From CAZUTK01 sp964623265 (lineage in GTDB: Bacteria; Electryoneota; B3-LCP): a DNA stretch of 30,447 nt. Made by a program: the position numbers and the translations under genes. The DNA lies in NCBI GenBank assembly GCA_964623265.1, contig CAZUTK010000038.1, positions 1 to 30,447 of the forward strand, given 5' to 3'. The number at the start of each line of letters is the position of its first letter. Position 1 is the stretch's first letter. A model generated the notes under the pieces. The model was not told where the DNA came from. It made no database searches and saw only the letters and a list, made by a program, of their open reading frames with translations. Shown here one piece after another: positions 23,827 to 30,447 of the stretch.

Positions 23827-23964
23827 TTCAGAGGAAAACGCTTTTAAGGGAATTCTCTTACACAGAATTCTACACCTAATCAGCGCCGCCGGGGAGCGGA
23901 ACATCGTCTCTCTGTTGCCGTATAAGGGTTAAACCGAGTCTAAAATCCAACCATCAGGTCCATT

Positions 23965-25452
23965 ATGGGGAAGAGTCGAACGGATTTCGATCCGATGAAT
24001 TCTCGCATTGTCGGTGAAGGATTGACCTTCGATGATGTCTTGTTGCTGCCGCGGCGATCCTCTATTCTGCCGCATCAGACGGATGTCTCCACGCGCTTGT
24101 CCCGGCATATCCGCCTGAACATCCCTCTGGTCTCCGCGGCGATGGACACCGTCACCGAATCCCGGCTCGCCATCGCGCTGGCGCGGATGGGGGGGATCGG
24201 GATCATTCATAAGAATCTCGCGCCGGAGGATCAAGCTGCGGAAGTGGATCGCGTCAAACGCGCCGAAAGCGCCATCGTCCTGAATCCGGTCACGATTTCT
24301 CCCCGGCAGACGGTGAGGGAGGTCCTGGCGATTATGCAGAAAGAATCCATTTCCGGCATCCCCGTAGTGGACGGCGATCGGCTGGTGGGCATCGTCACTC
24401 ACCGCGATCTGCGCTTCGAAACCGATCTGGATCAGCCCGTTTCCGCCGTGATGACTCACGACAGATTGATCACCGCTCCGCCCGATTCCACACTGGAAAC
24501 CGCCGAGAAAATTCTGCAGAAAAACCGCATCGAGAAACTGCTGATCGTGGATGAGTCCGGCAAATTGGTCGGTTTGATCACCGTCAAAGATATCCAGAAG
24601 AAAAAGCAATATCCGTATGCCTGCAAGGATGATCGCGGCAGATTGCGTGTGGGCGCAGCGGTGGGGGTGGGCCGCGATCTGGATGCGCGACTGGAAAAAT
24701 TGGTGGAAGTCGGGGTGGACGTCGTCGTAGTGGATACCGCTCACGGTCACAGCGAAGGAGTGCTGAAAGCGGTGGAGAGAATCCGCAGCCGCTTTCCCGA
24801 TCAAGAGGTGATCGCCGGAAACGTCGCCCGCCGCGAGGGCGTTGCGGATTTGATCTCCGCCGGAGCGGATGGGGTCAAGGTCGGCATCGGTCCCGGTTCC
24901 ATCTGCACCACCCGGGTCATCGCGGGGATCGGTGTCCCGCAACTGACGGCGATCCTGGATTGCGCCGAAGCCGCCGCGAAGGAAAACGTCCCGATCATCG
25001 CGGACGGGGGAATCAAGTATTCAGGGGACATTGCCAAAGCCATCGCCGCCGGCGCCGATTCCGTGATGATCGGTCAGCTATTCGCAGGGATGGAGGAGAG
25101 CCCGGGCGAAATGATTACGCTCGAGGGGCGCAGCTACAAAGTATTTCGTGGGATGGGTTCCCTGGGAGCCATGGTGGATGGCAGCGCCGACCGATATTTC
25201 CAAGCCGGTGAAACCCGCACTAAACTCGTGCCGGAAGGAATCGAAGGTCGGGTGCCTTATCGCGGCAAGCTGGAGGATACCGTCTATCAATTAGTAGGCG
25301 GCTTGAAGGCGGCGATGGGGTATTGCGGTGCGAAGAACTTGAAGGAACTGCAGAAAGAAACTCAGTTCATCCGCATCAGCCCGGCGGGTTTGCGGGAGAG
25401 CCACCCTCACGATGTCATCATCACTCAGGAAGCTCCGAACTATAAGCTGTAA
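23965..25452 (+). CDS. guaB: Inosine-5'-monophosphate dehydrogenase
   Basis: GuaB oxidises IMP to XMP with NAD+, the first committed step of GMP synthesis, in the cytoplasm. The 495-residue protein has the catalytic barrel split by two CBS domains (residues about 105-220, MTHDRLITAPPDSTLETAE and similar). The start motif EGLTFDDVLLLPRRS, the catalytic loop GIGPGSICTTRVIAG with Cys314, IADGGIKYSGDIAKAIAAGAD, and the flap RGMGSLGAM are all present. The length is that of typical bacterial enzymes. ATG 23965 has only a weak AGG upstream; ATG 23995 is possible but would remove just ten residues. The convergent rpsT gene ends 14 bases after its stop. No sign of damage. Confidence 0.97.
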   Translation: MGKSRTDFDPMNSRIVGEGLTFDDVLLLPRRSSILPHQTDVSTRLSRHIRLNIPLVSAAMDTVTESRLAIALARMGGIGIIHKNLAPEDQAAEVDRVKRAESAIVLNPVTISPRQTVREVLAIMQKESISGIPVVDGDRLVGIVTHRDLRFETDLDQPVSAVMTHDRLITAPPDSTLETAEKILQKNRIEKLLIVDESGKLVGLITVKDIQKKKQYPYACKDDRGRLRVGAAVGVGRDLDARLEKLVEVGVDVVVVDTAHGHSEGVLKAVERIRSRFPDQEVIAGNVARREGVADLISAGADGVKVGIGPGSICTTRVIAGIGVPQLTAILDCAEAAAKENVPIIADGGIKYSGDIAKAIAAGADSVMIGQLFAGMEESPGEMITLEGRSYKVFRGMGSLGAMVDGSADRYFQAGETRTKLVPEGIEGRVPYRGKLEDTVYQLVGGLKAAMGYCGAKNLKELQKETQFIRISPAGLRESHPHDVIITQEAPNYKL

Positions 25453-25465
25453 TAGCCGGCAATGG

Positions 25466-25723
25466 TCAAGCGCTCAGCTTGCTGACGTGGACCGCCAATT
25501 TCGATTTATAATTCGACGCGTTGTTGCGATGGATGATCCCTTTGCGAGCCAGGCGGTCCAGAATGGAAACAGCGCCGCGCAGGTTTTTCTCCCCCTCGGA
25601 TTTGTTTGCGGATTCCCGGACCTTGCGGATCGCACTCTTCAACATAGAACGATAAGCGCGATTGCGCCGGCGGGCTTCTTCACTTGTGCGCATGCTCTTC
25701 TTATAAGCCTTGTGATGCGGCAT
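25466..25723 (-). CDS. rpsT: 30S ribosomal protein S20
   Basis: The 85-residue protein begins MPHHKAYKKSMRTSEE and continues RRRNRAYRSMLKSAIRKVRES, the helical, very basic pattern of S20, which binds 16S rRNA early in assembly. ATG 25723 follows a good ribosome site (GGGAGAAGG on the minus strand); an in-frame GTG-type extension to 25747 is rejected. S20 is often regulated by its own product in enteric bacteria, but I see no evidence for that here. The gene is monocistronic, convergent with guaB, and driven by a near-perfect promoter that overlaps the start codon of the sirtuin gene. Confidence 0.96.
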   Translation of the reverse strand: MPHHKAYKKSMRTSEEARRRNRAYRSMLKSAIRKVRESANKSEGEKNLRGAVSILDRLARKGIIHRNNASNYKSKLAVHVSKLSA

Positions 25724-25770
25724 CCCTTCTCCCGATACAATTACCATTATTAATGAAAGTATGAAACACT

Positions 25771-25799
25771 AATATACAATTTATTATTCCCAATGTCAA
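25771..25799 (-). promoter_or_regulatory. Promoter of rpsT
   Basis: On the minus strand, TTGACA (25799-25794, perfect -35), a 17-base spacer and TATATT (25776-25771). The start site would be near 25764, giving a leader of about 40 bases. The -35 lies inside the first codons of the divergent sirtuin gene. Confidence 0.85.
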
Positions 25800-26578
25800 G
25801 TCCTGAAATCGCCGAAATTAATTCGCATCCGATTTCGCAGCAGGATCTTTCCAACGTCGTCGCGTTGACCGGCGCCGGCGTTTCCGCGGAGTCGGGCATC
25901 CCCACTTTTCGCGGTCTCGGAGGCTATTGGTCCAACTTTCGTCCGGAAGAGCTGGCGACACCGCAGGCGTTCAGCGAGAATCCCGTAAGGGTCTGGGAAT
26001 GGTATTTGTACCGCCGAGAGCTGATCGCCAACGCTCAGCCTAATGCCGGTCATTATGCTCTGGTCGAACTGGAACTGGCGCTGGAGCCCGATTTCTATTT
26101 GATTACTCAGAATGTGGACGGATTGCACCGCCGCGCCGGGAGCAAGCGGGTGATCGAATTGCACGGCAATATTTTCATCAATCGCTGCGCTTCCTGCTAT
26201 AAACGTTCTTCGGATGATGAGCTGGATTTCAATAAATTGCCGCCGAAATGCCCGTTTTGCGGAGGACCGGTCCGTCCCGGTGTGGTCTGGTTCGGCGAGA
26301 ACCTGGATATCACCGCGATTGAAGATTCTTTTCGGGTTTCCCGGGAAGCGACCCTGTTTCTCGTGATTGGAACATCGGCGATTGTGCATCCGGCGGCTTC
26401 TCTGCCGTTCGCCGCCGCCGAAAACCACGCGAAAATCATCGAAATCAACGTCGAAGAAACGCCGCTCAGCTCCATCGCCGCTGTCAGTCTCAGATATCCA
26501 TCCGCAAAGGCGCTGCCTCCGCTGGTGGAGAAGATCAAACAAGTAAAATGCGAAGAGAAACCGCAAATAAACGAATAA
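25793..26578 (+). CDS. cobB: NAD-dependent protein deacylase, sirtuin (CobB type)
   Basis: Sirtuins remove acyl groups from lysines using NAD+. The 261-residue protein has the NAD-binding GAGVSAESGIPTFRG (27-41), TQNVDGLHRRAG, catalytic His124 in ELHGN, the zinc-binding cysteines 132/135 and 153/156 (CASC, CPFC), and the GTSAIVHPAA block. Tyr71 and Arg74 (YLYR) occupy the YxxR position that in SIRT5 and Escherichia coli CobB binds succinyl or malonyl groups, so it is likely a class III type with desuccinylase activity as well as deacetylase. The start ATG 25793 has no Shine-Dalgarno. A TATACA at 25773-25778 would leave almost no leader, so the mRNA may be leaderless. The gene overlaps the following TPR gene by 31 bases. 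Confidence 0.95.
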   Translation: MSSPEIAEINSHPISQQDLSNVVALTGAGVSAESGIPTFRGLGGYWSNFRPEELATPQAFSENPVRVWEWYLYRRELIANAQPNAGHYALVELELALEPDFYLITQNVDGLHRRAGSKRVIELHGNIFINRCASCYKRSSDDELDFNKLPPKCPFCGGPVRPGVVWFGENLDITAIEDSFRVSREATLFLVIGTSAIVHPAASLPFAAAENHAKIIEINVEETPLSSIAAVSLRYPSAKALPPLVEKIKQVKCEEKPQINE

Positions 26579-28983
26579 TCCGACAGCGCCGAATCGTCGC
26601 TTATGCCGCCGTTGCCTGGCTGTTGATCGCAGTCAGCTTTGGGATGCAGTCCTGCGCCTATTTCAATACGTATTACAATGCCAAACGCTATTTCCGCGAA
26701 GGGGTAAAAGAGAATGAGGGTAACGAAACAGGGCGTCCCAAAACGACCAATTACCAGAAAGCGATTGACTCCGCCGCGCGAGTCCTCGAATATTATCCCG
26801 ACAGCAGGTATGTGGATGACGCCTTGATGATTATGGGTAAAGCATACTACGAAACCCAGAATTACCCCAAAGCGAAACGAAAATTCGAGGAATTGTTGAC
26901 GAACTATCCAAATTCGCCGCTGGCGGGTGAAGCGGAGCTCTGGCTGGGGCGCAGCATGATCGCTATGGGGGAAGAAGAGCAAGGGATTAGCGTTTTAACA
27001 AAATTATGGGGAACCAGTGCCTCCAGAGAAATCCGCCTGGAGAGCCGCCTGCGTCTGGCGGATTATCATTTCAAGAAGGAGAATTACCGCTCCGCATTGA
27101 CGGAATATCTGAAATATCTGGAAGATGCGGAGGATAAAAGGGGTCGAGCGCAGGTCTGGCTGCAGACGGGCGAATGCTATTTCGCCTTGAAAGAGTTCGA
27201 AAACGCCGAATCCGCTTTCCAGAAAGCGTTGAACGAGAAGCCGAATCGCAAGCAGGAATTCAACGCGATCTTCAAACGGGCGTTGACCCTGCAGCAGCAG
27301 GGAAGATTGGAAGAAGCTCTGAGCATCGCCGACAAATTGCTGAAGAATGAAAAATTCTTCCCATATATTGAACAGGTCTATCTCAGCAAGGCGGAAATGC
27401 TGGCGGAACTGGGGCAAGTTCAGGAAGCGGAAGAGTTGTTCAAGAGGACGATCGAACTGTATCCCAGATCGCTGACTTCCGCCAAAGCCTCCTACCTGTT
27501 GGGTCAGATTTACCTGCGTCAGACGGCGGATTTTGAAAAAGCGGAGGAGTATCTGAATAAGGTGCGGATGGAGAGCGCGCAAAGCGAGTTCGCTCTCCCC
27601 GCGCAGAGCATTGTTGAGGATCTCAGAGATCTGAAAATCTTGAATTTCAAGATTGATTCGCTGCGTGCCGACTTAGATACGCTCGAATATCGCCTGCAAT
27701 GGATCGCCGAACATCAAAGCGAACTGGACACCCTTTCCCAGCCGGATTCCTCCGCTTTGCAAAATCTCTTGCCGCAAACGGAAGCTCCTGGATCACCGGA
27801 ACAAGCAAAAAAATTTCCGGAATCTCCAATACCGCCATCACAACAACATCCCGGAATCCCGCCCGAGTCTATGCCGTTCGCCCGCCCGGGGATAGAAGGG
27901 AAGGGGGGGATGCCTTTCGATCCGAACGCGTTCGCTTCGCCGGTTCCCGGAACGACTCCTGAAGCGACGCCTGCCCGAAGAAAACCCAGACTCCAGCCCC
28001 TGCCCACCGATTCCGCTGCGGTGTACGACCGGATGGAGAACGACCGCGCCGAATTGGCTGAACTGCGTTTCCGTTTGGCGGAACAACTCTGGCTGCAATT
28101 TGATTATCTGGACAGCGCCCGCACTATCTTCACTGAACTCGCTCTGAAAGAGGAGTATCCCGACGTCAGCGCGCGTTCCCTATTGGCGCTCTATCGCTTG
28201 GAACAATTGCTGGCGCCGGATTCCACCGCTTCGGATTCGCTTTTGCAGCTCGTTCACGACAAATTCCCCGAGACGGAATACGACCGCTGGGTGCGCATCC
28301 GGCTGGAATTGGAACCTCTGCCGGAACCGGTGGATTCGGCGGCGTACAGCTTTATGCAGGCAGAGCATCTCTGGCTGGACGACCGGCTTCCGCGGGAAGC
28401 CGTGCGCCGATACCTGGATGTCTCCCGCCGCTATGCCGATACGGAATACGGTCCCAAAGCCCTCTACGCCGCCGCCTGGCTGCAAGAGCATGTTTTGGAA
28501 GATATTTCCGGCGCTTTAACCTCGTATGATTCGCTCGTAACGCGCTACCCCTCTTCGCCTTATTCTCAAAAGGCGCGCATGAAAATCGCGCCACCCCCTC
28601 CGGAGGCTCCGGATACCACGGCAGCACCGGCGGATACGAGCGGAACAGGCGTGGATATCGTTCTGGAAGGACCGGCGCCCGCGGGTTCAGGAGCTCCCGA
28701 ATTGATCGGAGGACAGAAAGCGCTGGAAGACTATATTCATAAGAATCATCTCTATCCGCAGGTGGCGCTGGAGGCGGGAATTTCCGGCCAGGCGATCGTC
28801 GAATTCACCGTGGATGAGCGCGGCAGACCGAGCCGATTCAAAGTGGTCAGCGAAGATCCGGAAGGGTTCGACTTCGGCGAAAAGGCGATCCAGGCGCTGC
28901 AGGGAATGCGCTTCAGACCGGGCTATGAGAATGAGAAGTACATCGAAGCCCCTGCCACTCAAGTTGTAATCTTCAATCCGTAA
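26548..28983 (+). CDS. TPR lipoprotein with C-terminal TonB-C-like domain
   Basis: This 811-residue protein begins with a lipoprotein signal (AVAWLLIAVSFGMQSC, lipid-attached Cys36) followed by CAYFNTYYNAKRYF, a start I associate with FCB-group TPR lipoproteins. Residues about 65-365 hold tetratricopeptide repeats (for example YYETQNYPKAKRKFEELLTN and LKEFENAESAFQKALNEKP). A short coiled coil (about 365-395), a proline-rich linker (405-495), a second helical repeat region (500-690) and a TonB-C-like end follow (700-811: YPQVALEAGISGQAIVEFTVDERG, AIQALQGMRFRPGY). TonB-C domains normally touch outer-membrane receptors and need an inner-membrane anchor, so finding one on a lipoprotein is unusual. 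The gene overlaps the sirtuin by 31 bases and abuts pyrK (TAA then ATG), so it lies in one transcript. Role unknown; envelope assembly is plausible. Confidence 0.88.
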   Translation: MRRETANKRIIRQRRIVAYAAVAWLLIAVSFGMQSCAYFNTYYNAKRYFREGVKENEGNETGRPKTTNYQKAIDSAARVLEYYPDSRYVDDALMIMGKAYYETQNYPKAKRKFEELLTNYPNSPLAGEAELWLGRSMIAMGEEEQGISVLTKLWGTSASREIRLESRLRLADYHFKKENYRSALTEYLKYLEDAEDKRGRAQVWLQTGECYFALKEFENAESAFQKALNEKPNRKQEFNAIFKRALTLQQQGRLEEALSIADKLLKNEKFFPYIEQVYLSKAEMLAELGQVQEAEELFKRTIELYPRSLTSAKASYLLGQIYLRQTADFEKAEEYLNKVRMESAQSEFALPAQSIVEDLRDLKILNFKIDSLRADLDTLEYRLQWIAEHQSELDTLSQPDSSALQNLLPQTEAPGSPEQAKKFPESPIPPSQQHPGIPPESMPFARPGIEGKGGMPFDPNAFASPVPGTTPEATPARRKPRLQPLPTDSAAVYDRMENDRAELAELRFRLAEQLWLQFDYLDSARTIFTELALKEEYPDVSARSLLALYRLEQLLAPDSTASDSLLQLVHDKFPETEYDRWVRIRLELEPLPEPVDSAAYSFMQAEHLWLDDRLPREAVRRYLDVSRRYADTEYGPKALYAAAWLQEHVLEDISGALTSYDSLVTRYPSSPYSQKARMKIAPPPPEAPDTTAAPADTSGTGVDIVLEGPAPAGSGAPELIGGQKALEDYIHKNHLYPQVALEAGISGQAIVEFTVDERGRPSRFKVVSEDPEGFDFGEKAIQALQGMRFRPGYENEKYIEAPATQVVIFNP

Positions 28984-29766
28984 ATGATTCAGGAAACAGG
29001 CGTCTTGCTGGAAAAGCGGCGTATTCGAAACGACATCTTCAACTTGACTCTCGAATTGCCGGGCATTGCGGGTCTAGCCCGCCCGGGGCAATTCGTGCAT
29101 TTGCTGATCCGGAATGCGCCGGGCGTTCTTTTGCGGAGACCCTTCAGCATCGCTTCGGTCAACGGATCCGAACTGCGCCTTCTGATCCGCATCATCGGCA
29201 CCGGCACGCGTGCGTTGTCCGAAACGGAAATCGGGTCGGCTTTCGATGTCATCGGTCCTCTGGGAACGGGTTTCGACCTGTCGGACGCAACTCGTGTTCT
29301 GCTGGTGGCGGGGGGCATCGGAGTCGCTCCGTTGCTGATGCTTCAGGACGTCTTGAATTCCGACGGCACGGAAGTGCATTTTTTTCTGGGGGCGCGCAGC
29401 CGGGAGGAGTTTCCCTTGGACGATGCCGAAATCAGCCGGCGCAGAATTGCCTGCGCCACGGATGACGGCAGCTTCGGCGCTCACGGGCTGGTTTCCCAGC
29501 TCTTCGACGATTGGCTCTCTACAGCGCAGAATCGGCGGGATTTCGTCGTCTTCTCCTGCGGTCCGGCGGCGATGATGCGGGCTGTTCAACACATCTGCGA
29601 AGAGCGGTCTCTGCGACATCAGGTTTCCCTCGAAAACCGCATGGCGTGCGGCATCGGCATCTGCCAAGGCTGCGCCGTGCGGATGAAAGCGGGTTTCCGT
29701 TTGGTTTGTAAGGATGGTCCCGTCTTTAACGCTTCAGACGTGGATTGGTCGGCCTTTACGGAATAA
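28984..29766 (+). CDS. pyrK: Dihydroorotate dehydrogenase electron-transfer subunit
   Basis: PyrK carries FAD and a 2Fe-2S cluster and passes electrons from the class 1B PyrD to NAD+ in pyrimidine synthesis. The 260-residue protein has the FAD motif RRPFSIA (51-57), GTGT, the NAD site LVAGGIGVAPLL, FSCGPAAMM, and the cluster cysteines Cys222, Cys227, Cys230 and Cys242 (ACGIGICQGCAV, VCKDGPVF). The length is normal. Its ATG follows the TPR lipoprotein stop without a gap, with no independent ribosome site, so it depends on coupling. The pyrD partner starts 79 bases on. Confidence 0.95.
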   Translation: MIQETGVLLEKRRIRNDIFNLTLELPGIAGLARPGQFVHLLIRNAPGVLLRRPFSIASVNGSELRLLIRIIGTGTRALSETEIGSAFDVIGPLGTGFDLSDATRVLLVAGGIGVAPLLMLQDVLNSDGTEVHFFLGARSREEFPLDDAEISRRRIACATDDGSFGAHGLVSQLFDDWLSTAQNRRDFVVFSCGPAAMMRAVQHICEERSLRHQVSLENRMACGIGICQGCAVRMKAGFRLVCKDGPVFNASDVDWSAFTE

Positions 29767-29849
29767 TGAAAATCGGCTTGAACCGAAATACTACAACTTT
29801 GATATATACGCGAGCGATCGTGACAAGTACCGCCGGATTGAAAATATGA
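29766..29849 (+). CDS. Possible 27-residue bridging peptide between pyrK and pyrD
   Basis: An ORF of 27 codons starts at ATG 29766, overlapping the pyrK stop (TAATG), and ends at TGA 29847-29849, overlapping the pyrD start (ATGA). The peptide begins MKIGLNRNTTTLIYTRAI and has no known motif. Because the overlaps fit exactly at both ends and pyrD has only a weak ribosome site, it may serve to carry ribosomes from pyrK to pyrD. A chance ORF cannot be excluded. Confidence 0.4.
   Translation: MKIGLNRNTTTLIYTRAIVTSTAGLKI
29778..29808 (+). promoter_or_regulatory. Weak internal promoter candidate before pyrD
   Basis: TTGAAC (29778-29783) and TATATA (29803-29808) are separated by 19 bases, longer than ideal. 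It could give pyrD extra transcription, but the evidence is weak. Confidence 0.2.
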
Positions 29850-30447
29850 ATGTGGATCTTCAAGTCTCGTTGGGACCTTTGACGCTGAAGAATCCGGTCT
29901 TGACGGCTTCCGGCACATTCGGATACGGCACGGAATACCATGAACTGTTCGACGTCTCTCGCCTCGGAGCCGTCATCGTCAAGACGATCACGCTGAAACC
30001 CCGTTCCGGCAATCCGGCGCCCCGCATCTGGGAAGTGGGGGGTGGGATGCTGAATTCCATCGGTTTGGCGAACGTCGGCGTGGATGCCTTCATCGCCGAG
30101 AAGCTCCCGACGCTGCGGGAGATTGGAGTGACGGTCATCGTCAATATCGCCGGTTCCACGGTGGAGGAATACTGGGAACTCGTGGAAAAGCTGGATGAAC
30201 ACGACGGCTTCGAAGCGTATGAGATCAACATCTCCTGTCCCAATGTCAAGGACGAGGGGATGGCGTTCGGAACCAGTTGTCCGGCGACGGAGCAGATTGT
30301 GCGCGGCGTGCGGGATCGAACCCGGCGGGCGGTGATTCCGAAGCTGACTCCCAACGTGACGTCCGTCGGCGAAATCGCCCGCGCCTGCGAAGCCGCCGGA
30401 GCCGACGCGCTTTCGCTGATCAACACTCTGGTGGGAATGGCGGTGGA
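29846..30447 (+). CDS. pyrD: Dihydroorotate dehydrogenase, class 1B catalytic subunit (3' truncated by window)
   Basis: PyrD oxidises dihydroorotate to orotate with FMN. The window holds the first 200 residues: VSLGPLTLKNPVLTASGTFGYG, Lys46 in IVKTITLKPRSGNPAPR, the active-site NISCPNVKDEG with Cys131, and the start of the barrel around AGADALSLINTLVG. A cysteine base is typical of class 1 enzymes, and the adjacent pyrK shows that it is class 1B (NAD-linked). ATG 29846 is in frame with the conserved start; the only ribosome-site-like element is GGA a few bases upstream. The gene continues beyond 30447. Confidence 0.95.
   Translation, partial: MNVDLQVSLGPLTLKNPVLTASGTFGYGTEYHELFDVSRLGAVIVKTITLKPRSGNPAPRIWEVGGGMLNSIGLANVGVDAFIAEKLPTLREIGVTVIVNIAGSTVEEYWELVEKLDEHDGFEAYEINISCPNVKDEGMAFGTSCPATEQIVRGVRDRTRRAVIPKLTPNVTSVGEIARACEAAGADALSLINTLVGMAV

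Larger units (their letters stand above)
23587..23964. other. Divergent control region between tryptophanase and guaB
   Basis: This 378-base gap holds back-to-back promoters for the two flanking genes. Between them, the palindrome-like TTGCTTTTAAGCAA (23798-23811) overlaps the guaB -35, and the GAATTC sequence recurs at several places. The long open minus-strand frame here is not thought to be coding. Confidence 0.6.

Noticed and set aside
23587..23904. N-terminal extension of the tryptophanase-family protein to 602 residues
   Set aside because: A strong promoter lies inside it at 23669-23697, the extra residues resemble no family member, and a better ribosome site precedes ATG 23586.
23929..24942. 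Long minus-strand ORF antisense to guaB
   Set aside because: It is a shadow of guaB codon usage, with His/Asp/Arg-rich content and no recognisable domain.

Overview
The window looks like ordinary chromosome from an anaerobic or facultative Gram-negative bacterium of the FCB group (Calditrichota/KSB1-like lineages are my best guess, by inference). Pointers are an outer-membrane barrel protein ending in Phe, a secreted beta-helix protein with a C-terminal sorting-type domain as used by type IX secretion, a large TPR lipoprotein ending in a TonB-C-like domain, a tandem M16 peptidase pair, and many c-type cytochromes. Most genes are compact, with short gaps or stop/start overlaps, and the standard code applies: several genes end in UGA. 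No integrase, insertion sequence, CRISPR array or phage gene was seen.

Layout. 1-3914: end of one M16 peptidase, a complete M16 subunit lacking the zinc motif, a terminator, and an outer-membrane barrel protein. 3961-9025: selA (selenocysteine synthesis), an AT-rich terminator, NfeD/ClpP-class membrane protease, a small basic zinc-ribbon protein, a slipin (NfeD's usual partner) and an RsuA-family pseudouridine synthase. 9112-15117: a five-gene electron-transfer operon in the order multiheme cytochrome c (11 hemes), cytochrome b, multiheme c (9), cytochrome b, NapC-headed multiheme c (18). It carries 38 haem-c motifs and no recognisable terminal reductase, and ends in a strong terminator. 15282-17281 (minus strand): a TatD hydrolase fused to a radical SAM domain, and a PTS EIIA-Ntr/Fru-type protein. 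17554-19422: a secreted beta-helix protein whose frame is interrupted by a single UGA followed by a SECIS-like hairpin. Minus strand from 19642: tRNA-Asp, a lone receiver domain, an MsbA-type ABC exporter and a tryptophanase-family enzyme. 23965 onward: guaB, rpsT (minus), a class III-type sirtuin, a TPR/TonB-C lipoprotein, pyrK and the start of pyrD.

How the genes fit together. The cytochrome operon reads as a membrane quinol-oxidising (or quinone-reducing) module in which two cytochrome b subunits and a NapC-type head pass electrons to a periplasmic haem wire; the partner beyond the window is unknown. selA shows that the genome probably makes selenocysteine, which makes the in-frame UGA at 18262 worth testing rather than simply calling a pseudogene. 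PyrK and class 1B PyrD form the NAD-linked dihydroorotate dehydrogenase. Three minus-strand promoters (tRNA-Asp, tryptophanase, rpsT) and one plus-strand promoter (guaB) share a TATATT -10 box and an exact 17-bp spacer, giving a likely housekeeping consensus for this organism.
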